A stretch of 64,000 bases of DNA from a bacterium 1XD42-54 (GTDB lineage Bacteria > Bacillota > Clostridia > Lachnospirales > Lachnospiraceae), in NCBI GenBank assembly GCA_003612585.1, contig RAZH01000002.1:124001-188000 (forward strand), written 5' to 3'. The position numbers and the translations under genes were made by a program. This document shows, one piece after another, positions 1 through 8,638 of this stretch. Each line of letters begins with the position of its first letter. Position 1 is the stretch's first letter. The notes below the pieces were generated by a model. The model had not been told where the DNA came from. It was given only the letters and a program-made list of their open reading frames with translations, and did not search any database.

Positions 1-714
1 TCGAGGCGTGGAGAAGAGAAGATTTTTCCGGCATCTATGGTAAAGATTATGACAGTTTTAACTGCAATTGAGCAAATTGAGGATTTGGACCGGAAGATTA
101 CAATGTCGTATGATTATTATGATATGCTTTACGAGCGGGATGCATCGCGGGCCGGATTTGAGCCAGGTGAAGAAGCGGTGATCCGCGACCTGCTTTACGG
201 GGCCCTGCTTCCGTCGGGAGCTGAGTGCTGTATGGAACTGGCCGTGCAGGCAGCAGGATCAGAATCAGCCTTTACGGAGTTGATGAATGAGCGCGCCCGA
301 AGTCTCGGACTGACACAGACACACTTTACAAATTGTACGGGACTTCACAATGACGAGCAGTATTCAACTGCAAAGGAGATTGCGCAGATTCTCTGTGAAG
401 CAATCAAAAATAAAACGTTTTACCAAGTGTTTACCACACCGTCCTATACGGTAAAGGCTACGGATCTCCATCCGGATGGATTTACGTTCTGGAGCACAAT
501 GTTTAAAACCATGGAATCTTCGGAGGTGACGGATGGTAAGATTGTTGGTGGTAAGACAGGTTATACCGACGAAGCGGGGCGATGTCTTGCCAGCATGGCT
601 GAAATTGACGGACATGGCTATATTCTTGTGACCGCAGGCTGGGCTGCCGAGCCGCGTACGGAGCAGTATCATGTGAACGATGCGTTTCTGGCATATAATC
701 AGATTGGCGATTAA
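1..714 (+). CDS. D-alanyl-D-alanine carboxypeptidase, S11 family (5' end cut off)
   Basis: This is the C-terminal part of a penicillin-binding-protein-type D,D-carboxypeptidase, which trims the terminal D-Ala from peptidoglycan stem peptides outside the membrane. The reading frame is open from base 1, so the start lies upstream of the window. The SxxK catalytic motif (SMVK) is read at 34-45, and a clear KTG motif (GGKTGYTDEAGRC) lies near 541-580. The second motif, normally SxN (often SGN), reads SGA at about 219-227 in an otherwise matching LLPSG context, so the usual Asn is missing. The protein stops soon after the catalytic domain and has no PBP5-type C-terminal domain or membrane anchor. 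Family assignment is firm; activity is less certain because of the SxN change. Confidence 0.88.
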   Translation, partial: SRRGEEKIFPASMVKIMTVLTAIEQIEDLDRKITMSYDYYDMLYERDASRAGFEPGEEAVIRDLLYGALLPSGAECCMELAVQAAGSESAFTELMNERARSLGLTQTHFTNCTGLHNDEQYSTAKEIAQILCEAIKNKTFYQVFTTPSYTVKATDLHPDGFTFWSTMFKTMESSEVTDGKIVGGKTGYTDEAGRCLASMAEIDGHGYILVTAGWAAEPRTEQYHVNDAFLAYNQIGD

Positions 715-847
715 AAGCGCAAATTATGGCAGTCTGATCACAAATATTTGCATGGTAAAGTCAGGTATTCAGAGATGTTTCCTTTTTTGCAGTGTTGTAT
801 AATGAACACGTAACAAAAACTGGTTTGTTCAAAAAAGGAGGAAAGAC

Positions 848-3022
848 ATGAGGAAGAGGATTTTGGTTGGAACATTTCTTGGAACGCTGGCGTTCGCATC
901 CGGAACTGTGTTTGCGGGCGAGACAGCAGGTAGTGAAATTGAATCTGTAAAAGTGAACTGTTCCGTACAGTCTCCGGGACAGCGTCTTGATACGATTGAG
1001 GTAAAGGTAAAGAATCCGGAAGTGCTGAATGGTATTCAGGCAACGGCATTTACGATGGAAGGGAAATCATATGGCTGGGGATATGAAAAGGAGGACGGCT
1101 TCCGTTCGCCTGATGTCCATGATTTCACAGCTACAATAGCAGGCGCCGTAGTGGAAGAGGATACTCTTATTTTAAGCATTTCTGATTTTAATGAGAAATA
1201 TTACTATGTAGACAGCTATACGGTTACTTGCAGCAGCAACGAAGCACTAACATTTACGAAAGATCAGGTGACGGAAGTAGTGACGCCGGTTGCAGATGAT
1301 TTTGAGCAGCTGACAAAGAGCTTTGATGGACAGCCGGACCTTGTTTATAATCTTTATACACCGGAGAAAGCTGATGAGCCGATGCCTCTGGTACTGGCCT
1401 TCCATGGTTCCGGAGATCAGGAGAATACGAGAGCGAACCGTGTGGTTACCGCATGGGCAGAGCCGGCACAGCAGGCAAAATATCCGTCTTACGTACTGGC
1501 GCCGGTGCTCAGCGATCAGTCGGCAGAGGGACAGGACATCAATGTGGCGCAGGCTGTTTCTGTGGTAAGAGAAATGATCGAAGACGGAAAGGTAGACGCA
1601 GACCGCGTATACGTGACCGGCAAGTCACTCGGAGGAGGAAATACGGTTCATGCGGCAGCTACAAACAGCGATCTGTTTGCGGCAGCGCTTCCGCTTTGCC
1701 CGGCAGCTAAGCGTTTTGAAAACGATGATCTCACCGTGCTTTCAGATATGCCGGTATGGTTTGTCCAGGGTACGAACGACCAGGCAGTTCCGATTGAGGG
1801 AACAAGAGACGCTTATCAGACGATTTTAGGCACGGGAAGCTACAAAGTTAAGATGAAAGAGTATTCTCAGGAAGAGATGGCAGCAAGGGGAATCGCAGAT
1901 GAGAAGCATCATGATGTGGAAATCATTTCCCTTGAAGATGACAAATACGCTGACTGGCTGTTTGCTCAGAAAAAGTCAGATGTGAATGACGCAGTGGATT
2001 ACGTCAGGGTGAATACCTCAGTTCCGGCAAGAGGGCAGAGGATTGACACAATAGAACTCTACCTGAACGAAGCTCTGGCAGAGATTCCGGGCGCGGACGC
2101 ATTTACATTGACCGGTAAGGCATACACCTGGGCAGGCAATCCGGCTACAGGTTACCGTTCTGACGAGACGCATGATTTTGAAGCATCTGTTTCTGATGTG
2201 GCGGCAGAAGATGGAAAGCTGACATTGACAATCGGTGATTTTCCAGAAAAATATTTCTATGTGGACAGTTTTGAAGTAGTATGTGCATCGAATGAAACGC
2301 TGAGCTTTACGAAAGAAGACGTAAGAGAGACAACAATAGCAGTAGTAGATGAGTTTGACAGCTATTATGCGAACAGAACAGGTGCTTTTGATTATCATCT
2401 GTATGCACCGGAGACGAACGGCGAGGCGGTTCCGCTTGTACTTGCATTGCATGGTTCAGGCGACCAGATGAACCTTCAGGCAAACCGTGTGGCGGAAGCA
2501 TGGGCAGATCCGGCGAATCAGGAAGTACGTAAGGCATTCGTACTGGCGCCGATTTTCTATGATCAGAGCAATGAAGCAGCATTTGAGATTTTCCAGGATA
2601 CGATGAACCTGATTCGTAGCCTGATCAGTAAGGGCATGGTTGACCCGAATCGGGTTTACGTGACAGGAAAGTCCATGGGCGGAAGAAATACCGGAAGAAT
2701 TTTCTCAAGCTACAATGGAATGTTTGCAGCGGCAATGCCTCTTTGTGGAGGTTATAGCGACGAGCTGAAGGATAAAATCGAAAATATTCGCAACAAGCCA
2801 ATCTGGATTTTGCAGGGTGATCAGGACAAACCTGCTCTGCTGGATGGCAGCCGCAATCTGTACCAGGAGCTTCAGGAACTGGGCAATGAACAGGCAAAAT
2901 ATCATGAGTTCACAGTGGCAGAAATGGATGAGGCAGGCATCGGATATCATGATATCGAGATTCTTGCGATGGAAGATTCGCAGTTTATGGAGTGGATGTT
3001 TGCACAGACACTTGCAGAATAA
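848..3022 (+). CDS. Secreted double esterase: two fused Ig-like + alpha/beta-hydrolase units
   Basis: 724 residues with an N-terminal signal peptide (about 1-23, ending VFAGE). The rest is an internal duplication: residues about 30-375 and 383-724 each have a beta-sandwich (the Ig-like domain of EstA-type esterases) followed by an alpha/beta-hydrolase. In both hydrolases the oxyanion region HGSGDQ, a nucleophile elbow GKSxGG (Ser260 and Ser609), an Asp loop (QGTND / QGDQD) and a late His (HHDVEI near 355; YHDIEI at 701) are visible, so both sites look intact. Likely substrates are carbohydrate-linked or short acyl esters; this is inference. The start is set by AAAGGAGG just upstream. A TATAAT (798-803) lies upstream but its -35 is poor. 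A hairpin terminator follows at 3082. The gene appears monocistronic. Confidence 0.82.
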   Translation: MRKRILVGTFLGTLAFASGTVFAGETAGSEIESVKVNCSVQSPGQRLDTIEVKVKNPEVLNGIQATAFTMEGKSYGWGYEKEDGFRSPDVHDFTATIAGAVVEEDTLILSISDFNEKYYYVDSYTVTCSSNEALTFTKDQVTEVVTPVADDFEQLTKSFDGQPDLVYNLYTPEKADEPMPLVLAFHGSGDQENTRANRVVTAWAEPAQQAKYPSYVLAPVLSDQSAEGQDINVAQAVSVVREMIEDGKVDADRVYVTGKSLGGGNTVHAAATNSDLFAAALPLCPAAKRFENDDLTVLSDMPVWFVQGTNDQAVPIEGTRDAYQTILGTGSYKVKMKEYSQEEMAARGIADEKHHDVEIISLEDDKYADWLFAQKKSDVNDAVDYVRVNTSVPARGQRIDTIELYLNEALAEIPGADAFTLTGKAYTWAGNPATGYRSDETHDFEASVSDVAAEDGKLTLTIGDFPEKYFYVDSFEVVCASNETLSFTKEDVRETTIAVVDEFDSYYANRTGAFDYHLYAPETNGEAVPLVLALHGSGDQMNLQANRVAEAWADPANQEVRKAFVLAPIFYDQSNEAAFEIFQDTMNLIRSLISKGMVDPNRVYVTGKSMGGRNTGRIFSSYNGMFAAAMPLCGGYSDELKDKIENIRNKPIWILQGDQDKPALLDGSRNLYQELQELGNEQAKYHEFTVAEMDEAGIGYHDIEILAMEDSQFMEWMFAQTLAE

Positions 3023-3081
3023 ATGAGTACAGACTGTTAAAAAGTAAGACAGAAACAAAAATGATAAATAAGATAGCAGCC

Positions 3082-3116
3082 AGGGGACTGTTGCGTCATG
3101 CAGCAGGCCCCTTTGG
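3082..3116 (+). terminator. Rho-independent terminator-like hairpin after the esterase gene
   Basis: Arms AGGGGACTGTTGC and GCAGCAGGCCCCT pair over about 13 positions with one mismatch and one G-U, around a 5-nt loop. The T run after it is short (CTTTGG). A similar hairpin occurs at 50646-50679. Confidence 0.6.
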
Positions 3117-3150
3117 TGCATTGTACGTATTGTGAGAGGAATGGAAGCGG

Positions 3151-4131
3151 ATGAAGAGATGGTTGGCAGCGTTCAGTGTGGTTATGATGCTAGGGGGAAT
3201 CTGGTTTGTATTCAGAAATGAAGAAGAACAAAACATGCTGCCTGGACGGAGGATTACGTTTATCTCTCCTATGGCAAATTCAGGGTATTGGGGCAATGTG
3301 GCAGGCGGAATCCTGGATAAGGGAAACGCGTGTGGCATGGATGTGAAATGCGTAGGTTTTTCAGAATTGAACCTGGATAAACAGATCTATGCAATGGAGA
3401 ATGCAGTACTGTCAGGCGTGGACGGGATTGTCACAGTCGCATACGAGGATTCGAAAGAATTTCGGGAAATAGTGAGCCAGGCGCAGGAAGCGGATATTCC
3501 GGTCATTTTTATTGACAGTGATGTGGAGGATATCGGAAGATTATGTTACATAGGGTCTGATAATTTTTATGCGGGACGGCTTGCAGGAGAAAAGCTGGCA
3601 AAGGAGTGTGGTGGACAGGGAAAAGTGGCGATTGTCACGTCATTTTGTGATAACGCAAATCAGGCGGAGCGAATCAGCGGTTTTATAGAAGCTTTGAAGG
3701 ACTTTCCCAAGATGGAAGTAGTGAAAATACTGGAAGGGCAGTCAAATACGGGACTGCTGAGAGAAATGATTGTGGGAATGATGGAAGATATTCCAAAGAT
3801 CAGTGCAATTTTCTGTGCAGAAGGATATGGCTCCGGCGTTATGTGTAAGTTGGCGGAGAAAAACAGAGAACGGTTTGACGGAATTAAAATCCTGGTTTTT
3901 GATTACAGTGAAACAATCAGACATGCAATGATAAGCGGAAATATTGCAGGGACAATTAAGCAGAATCCATATGAGATGGGAGGACGGGCAGTAGAAGTAC
4001 TACAGGAATACTTTACTGGAAACAAAGAGGAGATTCGGGATCAGTATACAAATGTCGAGCTGGTGGGAACCGAGGATGAGCTGGAAATCGAGCATACAGT
4101 AAGAGAGGATATTTTATGGCACATATATTAA
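3151..4131 (+). CDS. Membrane-anchored LacI-type sugar-binding protein (sensor component)
   Basis: 326 residues: one hydrophobic N-terminal segment (about 4-21), then a type I periplasmic-binding fold of the sugar-binding (Peripla_BP_4) kind, recognisable from ITFISPMANSGYWG near 36, the GVDGIVTVAYE segment, PVIFIDSD and the late hinge GTIKQNPYEMGGRAVE. There is no lipobox Cys, so it is probably tethered by an uncleaved signal anchor. It overlaps the downstream kinase gene by 16 nt, and no permease or ATPase gene is nearby. That argues for a role in presenting a sugar to the kinase rather than in transport. The ligand is unknown. A GGAAG ribosome site precedes the ATG. Confidence 0.8.
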   Translation: MKRWLAAFSVVMMLGGIWFVFRNEEEQNMLPGRRITFISPMANSGYWGNVAGGILDKGNACGMDVKCVGFSELNLDKQIYAMENAVLSGVDGIVTVAYEDSKEFREIVSQAQEADIPVIFIDSDVEDIGRLCYIGSDNFYAGRLAGEKLAKECGGQGKVAIVTSFCDNANQAERISGFIEALKDFPKMEVVKILEGQSNTGLLREMIVGMMEDIPKISAIFCAEGYGSGVMCKLAEKNRERFDGIKILVFDYSETIRHAMISGNIAGTIKQNPYEMGGRAVEVLQEYFTGNKEEIRDQYTNVELVGTEDELEIEHTVREDILWHIY

Positions 4132-5669
4132 AAGAAGGCTCAAATGCTACGCTGAAACAGATACTGAACCGTTATCACAGCCTGATTCTTGGCGTTGCTT
4201 TTTTTATGAACTTTGCAGCAATTTTGTTTCACGTTGTCAGTGTGGAGAGTTATTCGGATGCGATGCGGCAGGCATTGAGTCTCAATGAATATTATATGCA
4301 ATTTGACAGGATGAACACAAACTTGTCCAATTATATATCAGATGGTTCTTCAGAAATAAAAACGCGGTTGTTTGAAACCATACAGGAATTGGAAAATTCG
4401 ATGGCAGGATTGCAGGAACTAAATGTGAGTCCTGCATTTCAGCGGGATATAAAGGATATTTCGTTGATGATGGGGCAGTATGAGAAGAGGGTCAGAGCCA
4501 TTGCAGAGAAAACGACGACAGGGGAGGAAGGGTTCTCTTCATCTGTTTACCGGGAGCTTCTGGACGAATATGAAAAAGCCGAGAATATATATGAAAGGAT
4601 TGATGCTGAGTTTAAACCGCTGCATCTTCAGCTCTTGAGTAAAGCAAGCGAAAGGCAGAGTGCAGTTATGAAAAAGAGCAGGCTTTATTATGCCGTATTT
4701 CTGTTGTTGGTACTTCTTTTATCAGCATATGGAATCTGGTGGGGGAAACGCCTGAGCAGCTGGATTTTACTTCCGATTCAGACGCTGACGCATGCGGCGG
4801 AGGACATTCGGGATGGAAGGCTCTCAGAGTTTCGGAGGATTGATTTTCGGGAACATATCTATGAGGAAGGGACTTTGCTGATTCAGGTTTTTAATATGAT
4901 GGCGCAGCAGATTAAAAGCCAGATTAAAATTATCGAAGAGGATGCGAAGACAAAGGTGCTCTACCAGAAACAGAAGGTGGAGAAATTGAAAATTTTGAAT
5001 TTACTGCGCACAAGTGAGCTAAAATCTCTGCAAATGCAGATGAATCCGCACTTTTTATTTAATACCTTAAATATGATTGCAAAAACTGCTTATATAGAAG
5101 AGGCAGAGAAAACCGTATTTTTGCTGAAAAAGACGTCGCAGCTTTTGCGATATAGTCTGGATTATATGGGGAAATCCGTGACGCTTGGCCAGGAGCTGGA
5201 AAGCCTCGGAAATTATGTGTATCTTCAGGAACAGCGGTTTGGTAAGCGGATTTTATTTGAATTTGATCTGGACGAGTCCTTTCATCAGACGAAGATTCCG
5301 TGTCTGATTCTGCAGCCTTTGGTAGAAAATAGTATCATTCATGGTGTCGGAGCGTTTGTGGAGGGCGGAAGAGTTTTAATTCAGACAAAGTACGAGCAGA
5401 AAAGCGGGAGAGGACTGATTCGGATTGCAGACAACGGTTGCGGAATGGACGGGCAGACGCTTGCTTTGGTGCGGGAGCGGCTCTCTTCAGATGAGGAGCA
5501 GAGAGAAAAACTGGGATTGGCGAATGTTTGCAGGCGCCTTCAGATTTTCTTTGAGGAGAGGGCGAACATGGAGATCCGAAGTACGGCGCTGAAAGGAACA
5601 GCTGTTGAGATTATGGTTCCGGTGAAAGAAAGGGACGAGGAGAATGTGGAAAATTCTGATTGCAGATGA
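4116..5669 (+). CDS. LytS/YesM-type sensor histidine kinase
   Basis: 517 residues. Topology: TM1 about 22-42, an extracytoplasmic mostly helical sensor region, TM2 about 186-208, HAMP-like linker, then a His_kinase (LytS/YesM class) domain with the phosphoacceptor in MNPHFLFN (His312), followed by an HATPase with N box (ENSIIHG) and G box (DNGCGMDG). It should sense an outside signal, probably through the sugar-binding protein encoded just upstream, and phosphorylate the response regulator encoded just downstream. It overlaps the binding-protein gene by 16 nt and the regulator gene by 26 nt, so the three are translationally coupled. Confidence 0.9.
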   Translation: MAHILKEGSNATLKQILNRYHSLILGVAFFMNFAAILFHVVSVESYSDAMRQALSLNEYYMQFDRMNTNLSNYISDGSSEIKTRLFETIQELENSMAGLQELNVSPAFQRDIKDISLMMGQYEKRVRAIAEKTTTGEEGFSSSVYRELLDEYEKAENIYERIDAEFKPLHLQLLSKASERQSAVMKKSRLYYAVFLLLVLLLSAYGIWWGKRLSSWILLPIQTLTHAAEDIRDGRLSEFRRIDFREHIYEEGTLLIQVFNMMAQQIKSQIKIIEEDAKTKVLYQKQKVEKLKILNLLRTSELKSLQMQMNPHFLFNTLNMIAKTAYIEEAEKTVFLLKKTSQLLRYSLDYMGKSVTLGQELESLGNYVYLQEQRFGKRILFEFDLDESFHQTKIPCLILQPLVENSIIHGVGAFVEGGRVLIQTKYEQKSGRGLIRIADNGCGMDGQTLALVRERLSSDEEQREKLGLANVCRRLQIFFEERANMEIRSTALKGTAVEIMVPVKERDEENVENSDCR

Positions 5670-7200
5670 TGAGGAAATTGAATGCCGTGGACTTGAGATG
5701 ATGATACGGAAAAATTTCAAAATGGCTGAGTTGCTGCCGAGCGTATACAATGGGGTGGACCTTATTAAAAAAGCCGAGAGGTTCCAGCCCGATGTCATTC
5801 TTGCAGACATTAATATGCCGGGACTGAACGGACTGGAAGCATTGGAAATGCTTCGGTTGAAAGCGGTGAATGCGAAGGTGATTATTAATACGGCGTATAA
5901 TGATTTTGCCTATATCAGAAAAGCGCTGCAGCTGGGTGCTTCTGATTTCTTATCGAAGCCGGTGTACGAAGAGGAACTGGTAAAAGCCATTTCCAAGGTG
6001 CTTGGCGTGCTGGAGCAGGAAAAACGGATTTTCCGTGAGAATCAGATTTCAGAGAAAAAATTTCAGGATATGCAGAGTGCTTTGGGGAATGGCCTGATGT
6101 CCTCTATTCTTCTGGGACAGCCAAAGGAAGAGGAGCTGAGACTGTGGTTTGAAAATCTGGATCAGACGTTTCTGGGAGGTATTCTGGTTTTGATGCAGGT
6201 ACCGGATAACAAAAAAGTATCCGTGTATCTGGAAGTGATCAGAAAAATGGTGCAGGAAGAGCTGAAGCGTTTCTGTACATCTTTGACTATGGTACATAAA
6301 GAAACGCTCTATCTATTCCTGATACCGGGAGGCGAAGTGGGGGAAGAAAATTATCAGCCCTGGAGCAGGGAACTCCTGGAAATGCTCAGAAGAAAGATCA
6401 GGACTGACTTTGAATGTGAAGCAGTATTTGGCGTAAGCCGTTGGAAATATGAATTTGAAAAAATGCCGGAAGGGCTAAAAGAATGTCGTATGGTTTTGAA
6501 TGACCAGCGCGCGGAAGCTGTCTGCTTTTTTGAAAAGCGGGAAAAGATATACAGTCGGCAGGCAGAGGATTTGGAGCTGACTGAGGATATGGCAGATGCT
6601 GTAAGAAGAAAAGATTCGGAAGCTGCAAAAGAGATCTTGCAGAAGATATTTACGCAATGGAAAGCCGGAGGACAGGGATTGTGGCAGGAACAACGGCTGG
6701 CAGCAGCTTTTATCCAAAAATGTCAGGAGGAGCTTGAGAGTGGAAAAAGACGACATTTTTTCTGGAGACAGCTTCTGGAACGGCTGCAGAGCGCTTCGGA
6801 TGAGACACAGCTGCAAGAAAGGGTGCTTGCAGTTTTATGGGAGCTTCCGGAATCGAAAAGAACGGAAACGATTCGGAATGAATATGTGGAGGAAGCGGTT
6901 CTTTATATTGAGAACAATTACATGAAGGATATTTCACTGGAGGCAGTAGCAGAGCGTCTTGGGATCAGTTCTTTCTATCTGAGCCGTCTGTTGACGCAGC
7001 AGCTTGATGAAAGCTTTGTAGAACTTCTGACAGATGCCCGGATTGATCATGCGATTCGGCTTATCCGGGATGAAGATTTTATCGTAAAGGATATCGGGGC
7101 ACGGGTGGGATATCTTTCGCCTACTTATTTTTATAAGGTATTCAAGAAGAATACAGGAATGACAGTAGGAGAAATGAGACGGCTGCTGCGTGGGCTGTGA
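5644..7200 (+). CDS. YesN-type response regulator with AraC DNA-binding domain
   Basis: 518 residues. The N-terminal receiver domain (about 1-120) carries the phosphorylatable Asp55 in LADINMPG and the conserved Lys in SKPVYEEE. A long middle region follows, then a C-terminal AraC/XylS double helix-turn-helix (about 415-515, with DISLEAVAERLGISSFYLSRL and DIGARVGYLSPTYFYKVFKK). It is the output of the upstream kinase and would activate carbohydrate genes. The targets are not evident here: the neighbouring esterase lies upstream behind its own terminator. The start overlaps the kinase gene; GGGACGAGGAG lies before the ATG. Confidence 0.9.
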   Translation: MWKILIADDEEIECRGLEMMIRKNFKMAELLPSVYNGVDLIKKAERFQPDVILADINMPGLNGLEALEMLRLKAVNAKVIINTAYNDFAYIRKALQLGASDFLSKPVYEEELVKAISKVLGVLEQEKRIFRENQISEKKFQDMQSALGNGLMSSILLGQPKEEELRLWFENLDQTFLGGILVLMQVPDNKKVSVYLEVIRKMVQEELKRFCTSLTMVHKETLYLFLIPGGEVGEENYQPWSRELLEMLRRKIRTDFECEAVFGVSRWKYEFEKMPEGLKECRMVLNDQRAEAVCFFEKREKIYSRQAEDLELTEDMADAVRRKDSEAAKEILQKIFTQWKAGGQGLWQEQRLAAAFIQKCQEELESGKRRHFFWRQLLERLQSASDETQLQERVLAVLWELPESKRTETIRNEYVEEAVLYIENNYMKDISLEAVAERLGISSFYLSRLLTQQLDESFVELLTDARIDHAIRLIRDEDFIVKDIGARVGYLSPTYFYKVFKKNTGMTVGEMRRLLRGL

Positions 7201-7248
7201 TCCATTGTTTGAAAGGCGATCTACAGAAAATGAAGGAGGTTTTTATTT

Positions 7249-7431
7249 ATGAAGAAGATGCAGGCAAACCGTACGTACAAATCGAGGATTTTCGAGATGA
7301 TATTTAGTAATCCCAAAGAGCTTCTGAGCCTTTATAATGCTGTGAATGGCACACATTATCAGGAACCGGAACTTTTGGAGATTATTGCAGATCTGTTTTC
7401 GGATATAACAAAGGAAGATAAAGGGAAATAA
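7249..7431 (+). pseudogene. Remnant of an Rpn/PD-(D/E)XK nuclease-type gene
   Basis: A 60-codon ORF with a strong AAGGAGG site. Its first ~45 residues (YKSRIFEMIFSNPKELLSLYNAVNG, then YQEPELLEI) match the N-terminus I know from Rpn-family recombination-promoting nucleases of Clostridia, proteins of roughly 300 residues. The family text normally continues NTLENAIYM; here it jumps to a short acidic/lysine tail and stops. I read this as an internal or 3' deletion. It could instead be a separate small protein, but the N-terminal match makes a remnant more likely. Confidence 0.6.
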
Positions 7432-7479
7432 AAAGGAAAATGAAAGGCAAAATGGATAAGAGACAAGGAGATCATTTGT

Positions 7480-7534
7480 ATTCCTTGCGGGCGACGAGAC
7501 AAAAGCCTTCGCCTGCAAGGGAATCAGATTTTTA
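7480..7534 (+). terminator. Terminator-like hairpin after the Rpn remnant
   Basis: Left arm ATTCCTTGCGGGCGA (7480-7494) pairs with TCGCCTGCAAGGGAAT (7509-7524) with one bulge and a G-U, and a TTTTT run follows at 7529-7533. It would stop + strand transcription ahead of the convergent PHP gene. Confidence 0.65.
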
Positions 7535-7554
7535 TGCTTTGACAGATGCGGATA

Positions 7555-8373
7555 TCACCCGTTCAGGGGGAGCATTTCCGATTTGCGTTGCTGAAATATG
7601 GCGTAGTATCGGAAGCCAAGATCGAGAAGGAGGGCCTGCACCCGGTCAAAGTCGAAACAAAGGTGTTTGGGATCGTGAGCGTCGGAGCCGATTGTGAGAA
7701 GCTCTCCGCCAAGCTCGCGGTAACGGCGCAGGACACCGGCGCAGGGGTTTGGCTCTCCTAGACCATATTTAAAGCCACCAGTATTGACTTCAAGGCATTT
7801 TCCGTTTTCAATCAGGAGACGAAGGATCGGATCAATATAGTCTGCGTATGCTTCATAAGAATATTCGCGATTCTGGTTCGGGCCATAGCGGACAATGAAA
7901 TCCATATGTCCAAGTGTATCGTAGCTTTGAGGTGGAAAGCATTTCAACGTCTCATATTCTGTTTTCAGAAATTCTTCGTAACATTCACGCTCGGATCTCT
8001 CAATGAAATATTCCGGATAATAAGGATCTTTGCCATCCACAAAATGAAGGGAGGCAATGACAAAATCAAAAGAGTATTTTTCCAGAAGCGTCTGGAGTAC
8101 CGGGGGCAGATGTTTCATTATACCGAATTCGATACCGGAACAGATGCGGATACGGTCTGCATACTGTGATTTCAACCGGGACATCTTCCGAACATATGCA
8201 TCAAAATCCAAGGTGAAGACAAGTTCCTGTTCCGGGAGATCCTGATCGTGGTGTTCTGTGAAGCATAATCCCTGAAGTCCGAGTGTGAGTGCGCGTTCAA
8301 TCATAAATTCAGAGGGAATTTCGCAGTCACCGGAAAAATCAGAGTGAAGATGATAATCATATCGGATCGTCAT
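7555..8373 (-). CDS. PHP-family histidinol-phosphatase-like phosphoesterase
   Basis: 272 residues on the - strand. The PHP metal-binding motifs are present: YDYHLHSDFSGD at the N-terminus, CFTEHHDQD near residue 45, an EFG motif (GIEFGIM) and, near the C-terminus, IGSDAHDPKHL. It fits the HisJ/HisK-type histidinol phosphate phosphatases, which would make L-histidinol in histidine synthesis, although members with other phosphate substrates exist and there is no his gene nearby. The start at 8373 is chosen because AAGGAGG sits 5-6 nt upstream; an upstream in-frame ATG at 8415 has no such site. Confidence 0.8.
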   Translation of the reverse strand: MTIRYDYHLHSDFSGDCEIPSEFMIERALTLGLQGLCFTEHHDQDLPEQELVFTLDFDAYVRKMSRLKSQYADRIRICSGIEFGIMKHLPPVLQTLLEKYSFDFVIASLHFVDGKDPYYPEYFIERSERECYEEFLKTEYETLKCFPPQSYDTLGHMDFIVRYGPNQNREYSYEAYADYIDPILRLLIENGKCLEVNTGGFKYGLGEPNPCAGVLRRYRELGGELLTIGSDAHDPKHLCFDFDRVQALLLDLGFRYYAIFQQRKSEMLPLNG

Positions 8374-8526
8374 AAAAACCTCCTTGTTTGCATTGTGAGT
8401 CGCGTTTGAAAGCAAAAAAATAGGGCCTTGTCAGCGGGAAAATACAGCATTTTGCACATGATGAAATCATAATATCCGATGTGTTTCAGAAAGTCCACAA
8501 ATTTTTTTCGGAATGCAGATTACTAC

Positions 8527-8555
8527 TTGAATTTTTGGGACAAATTGGTTATTAT
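8527..8555 (+). promoter_or_regulatory. Promoter of gap
   Basis: TTGAAT (8527-8532), 17-nt spacer, TATTAT (8550-8555), about 85 nt upstream of the gap start codon. This implies a leader of roughly 75 nt. Confidence 0.55.
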
Positions 8556-8638
8556 AACAGATAGGTTGGAGTTTTTTTAACAAATAGCAGAACTTCAACA
8601 GTTACTATTTAAAATTACATTTAGGAGGAATTGTAATC

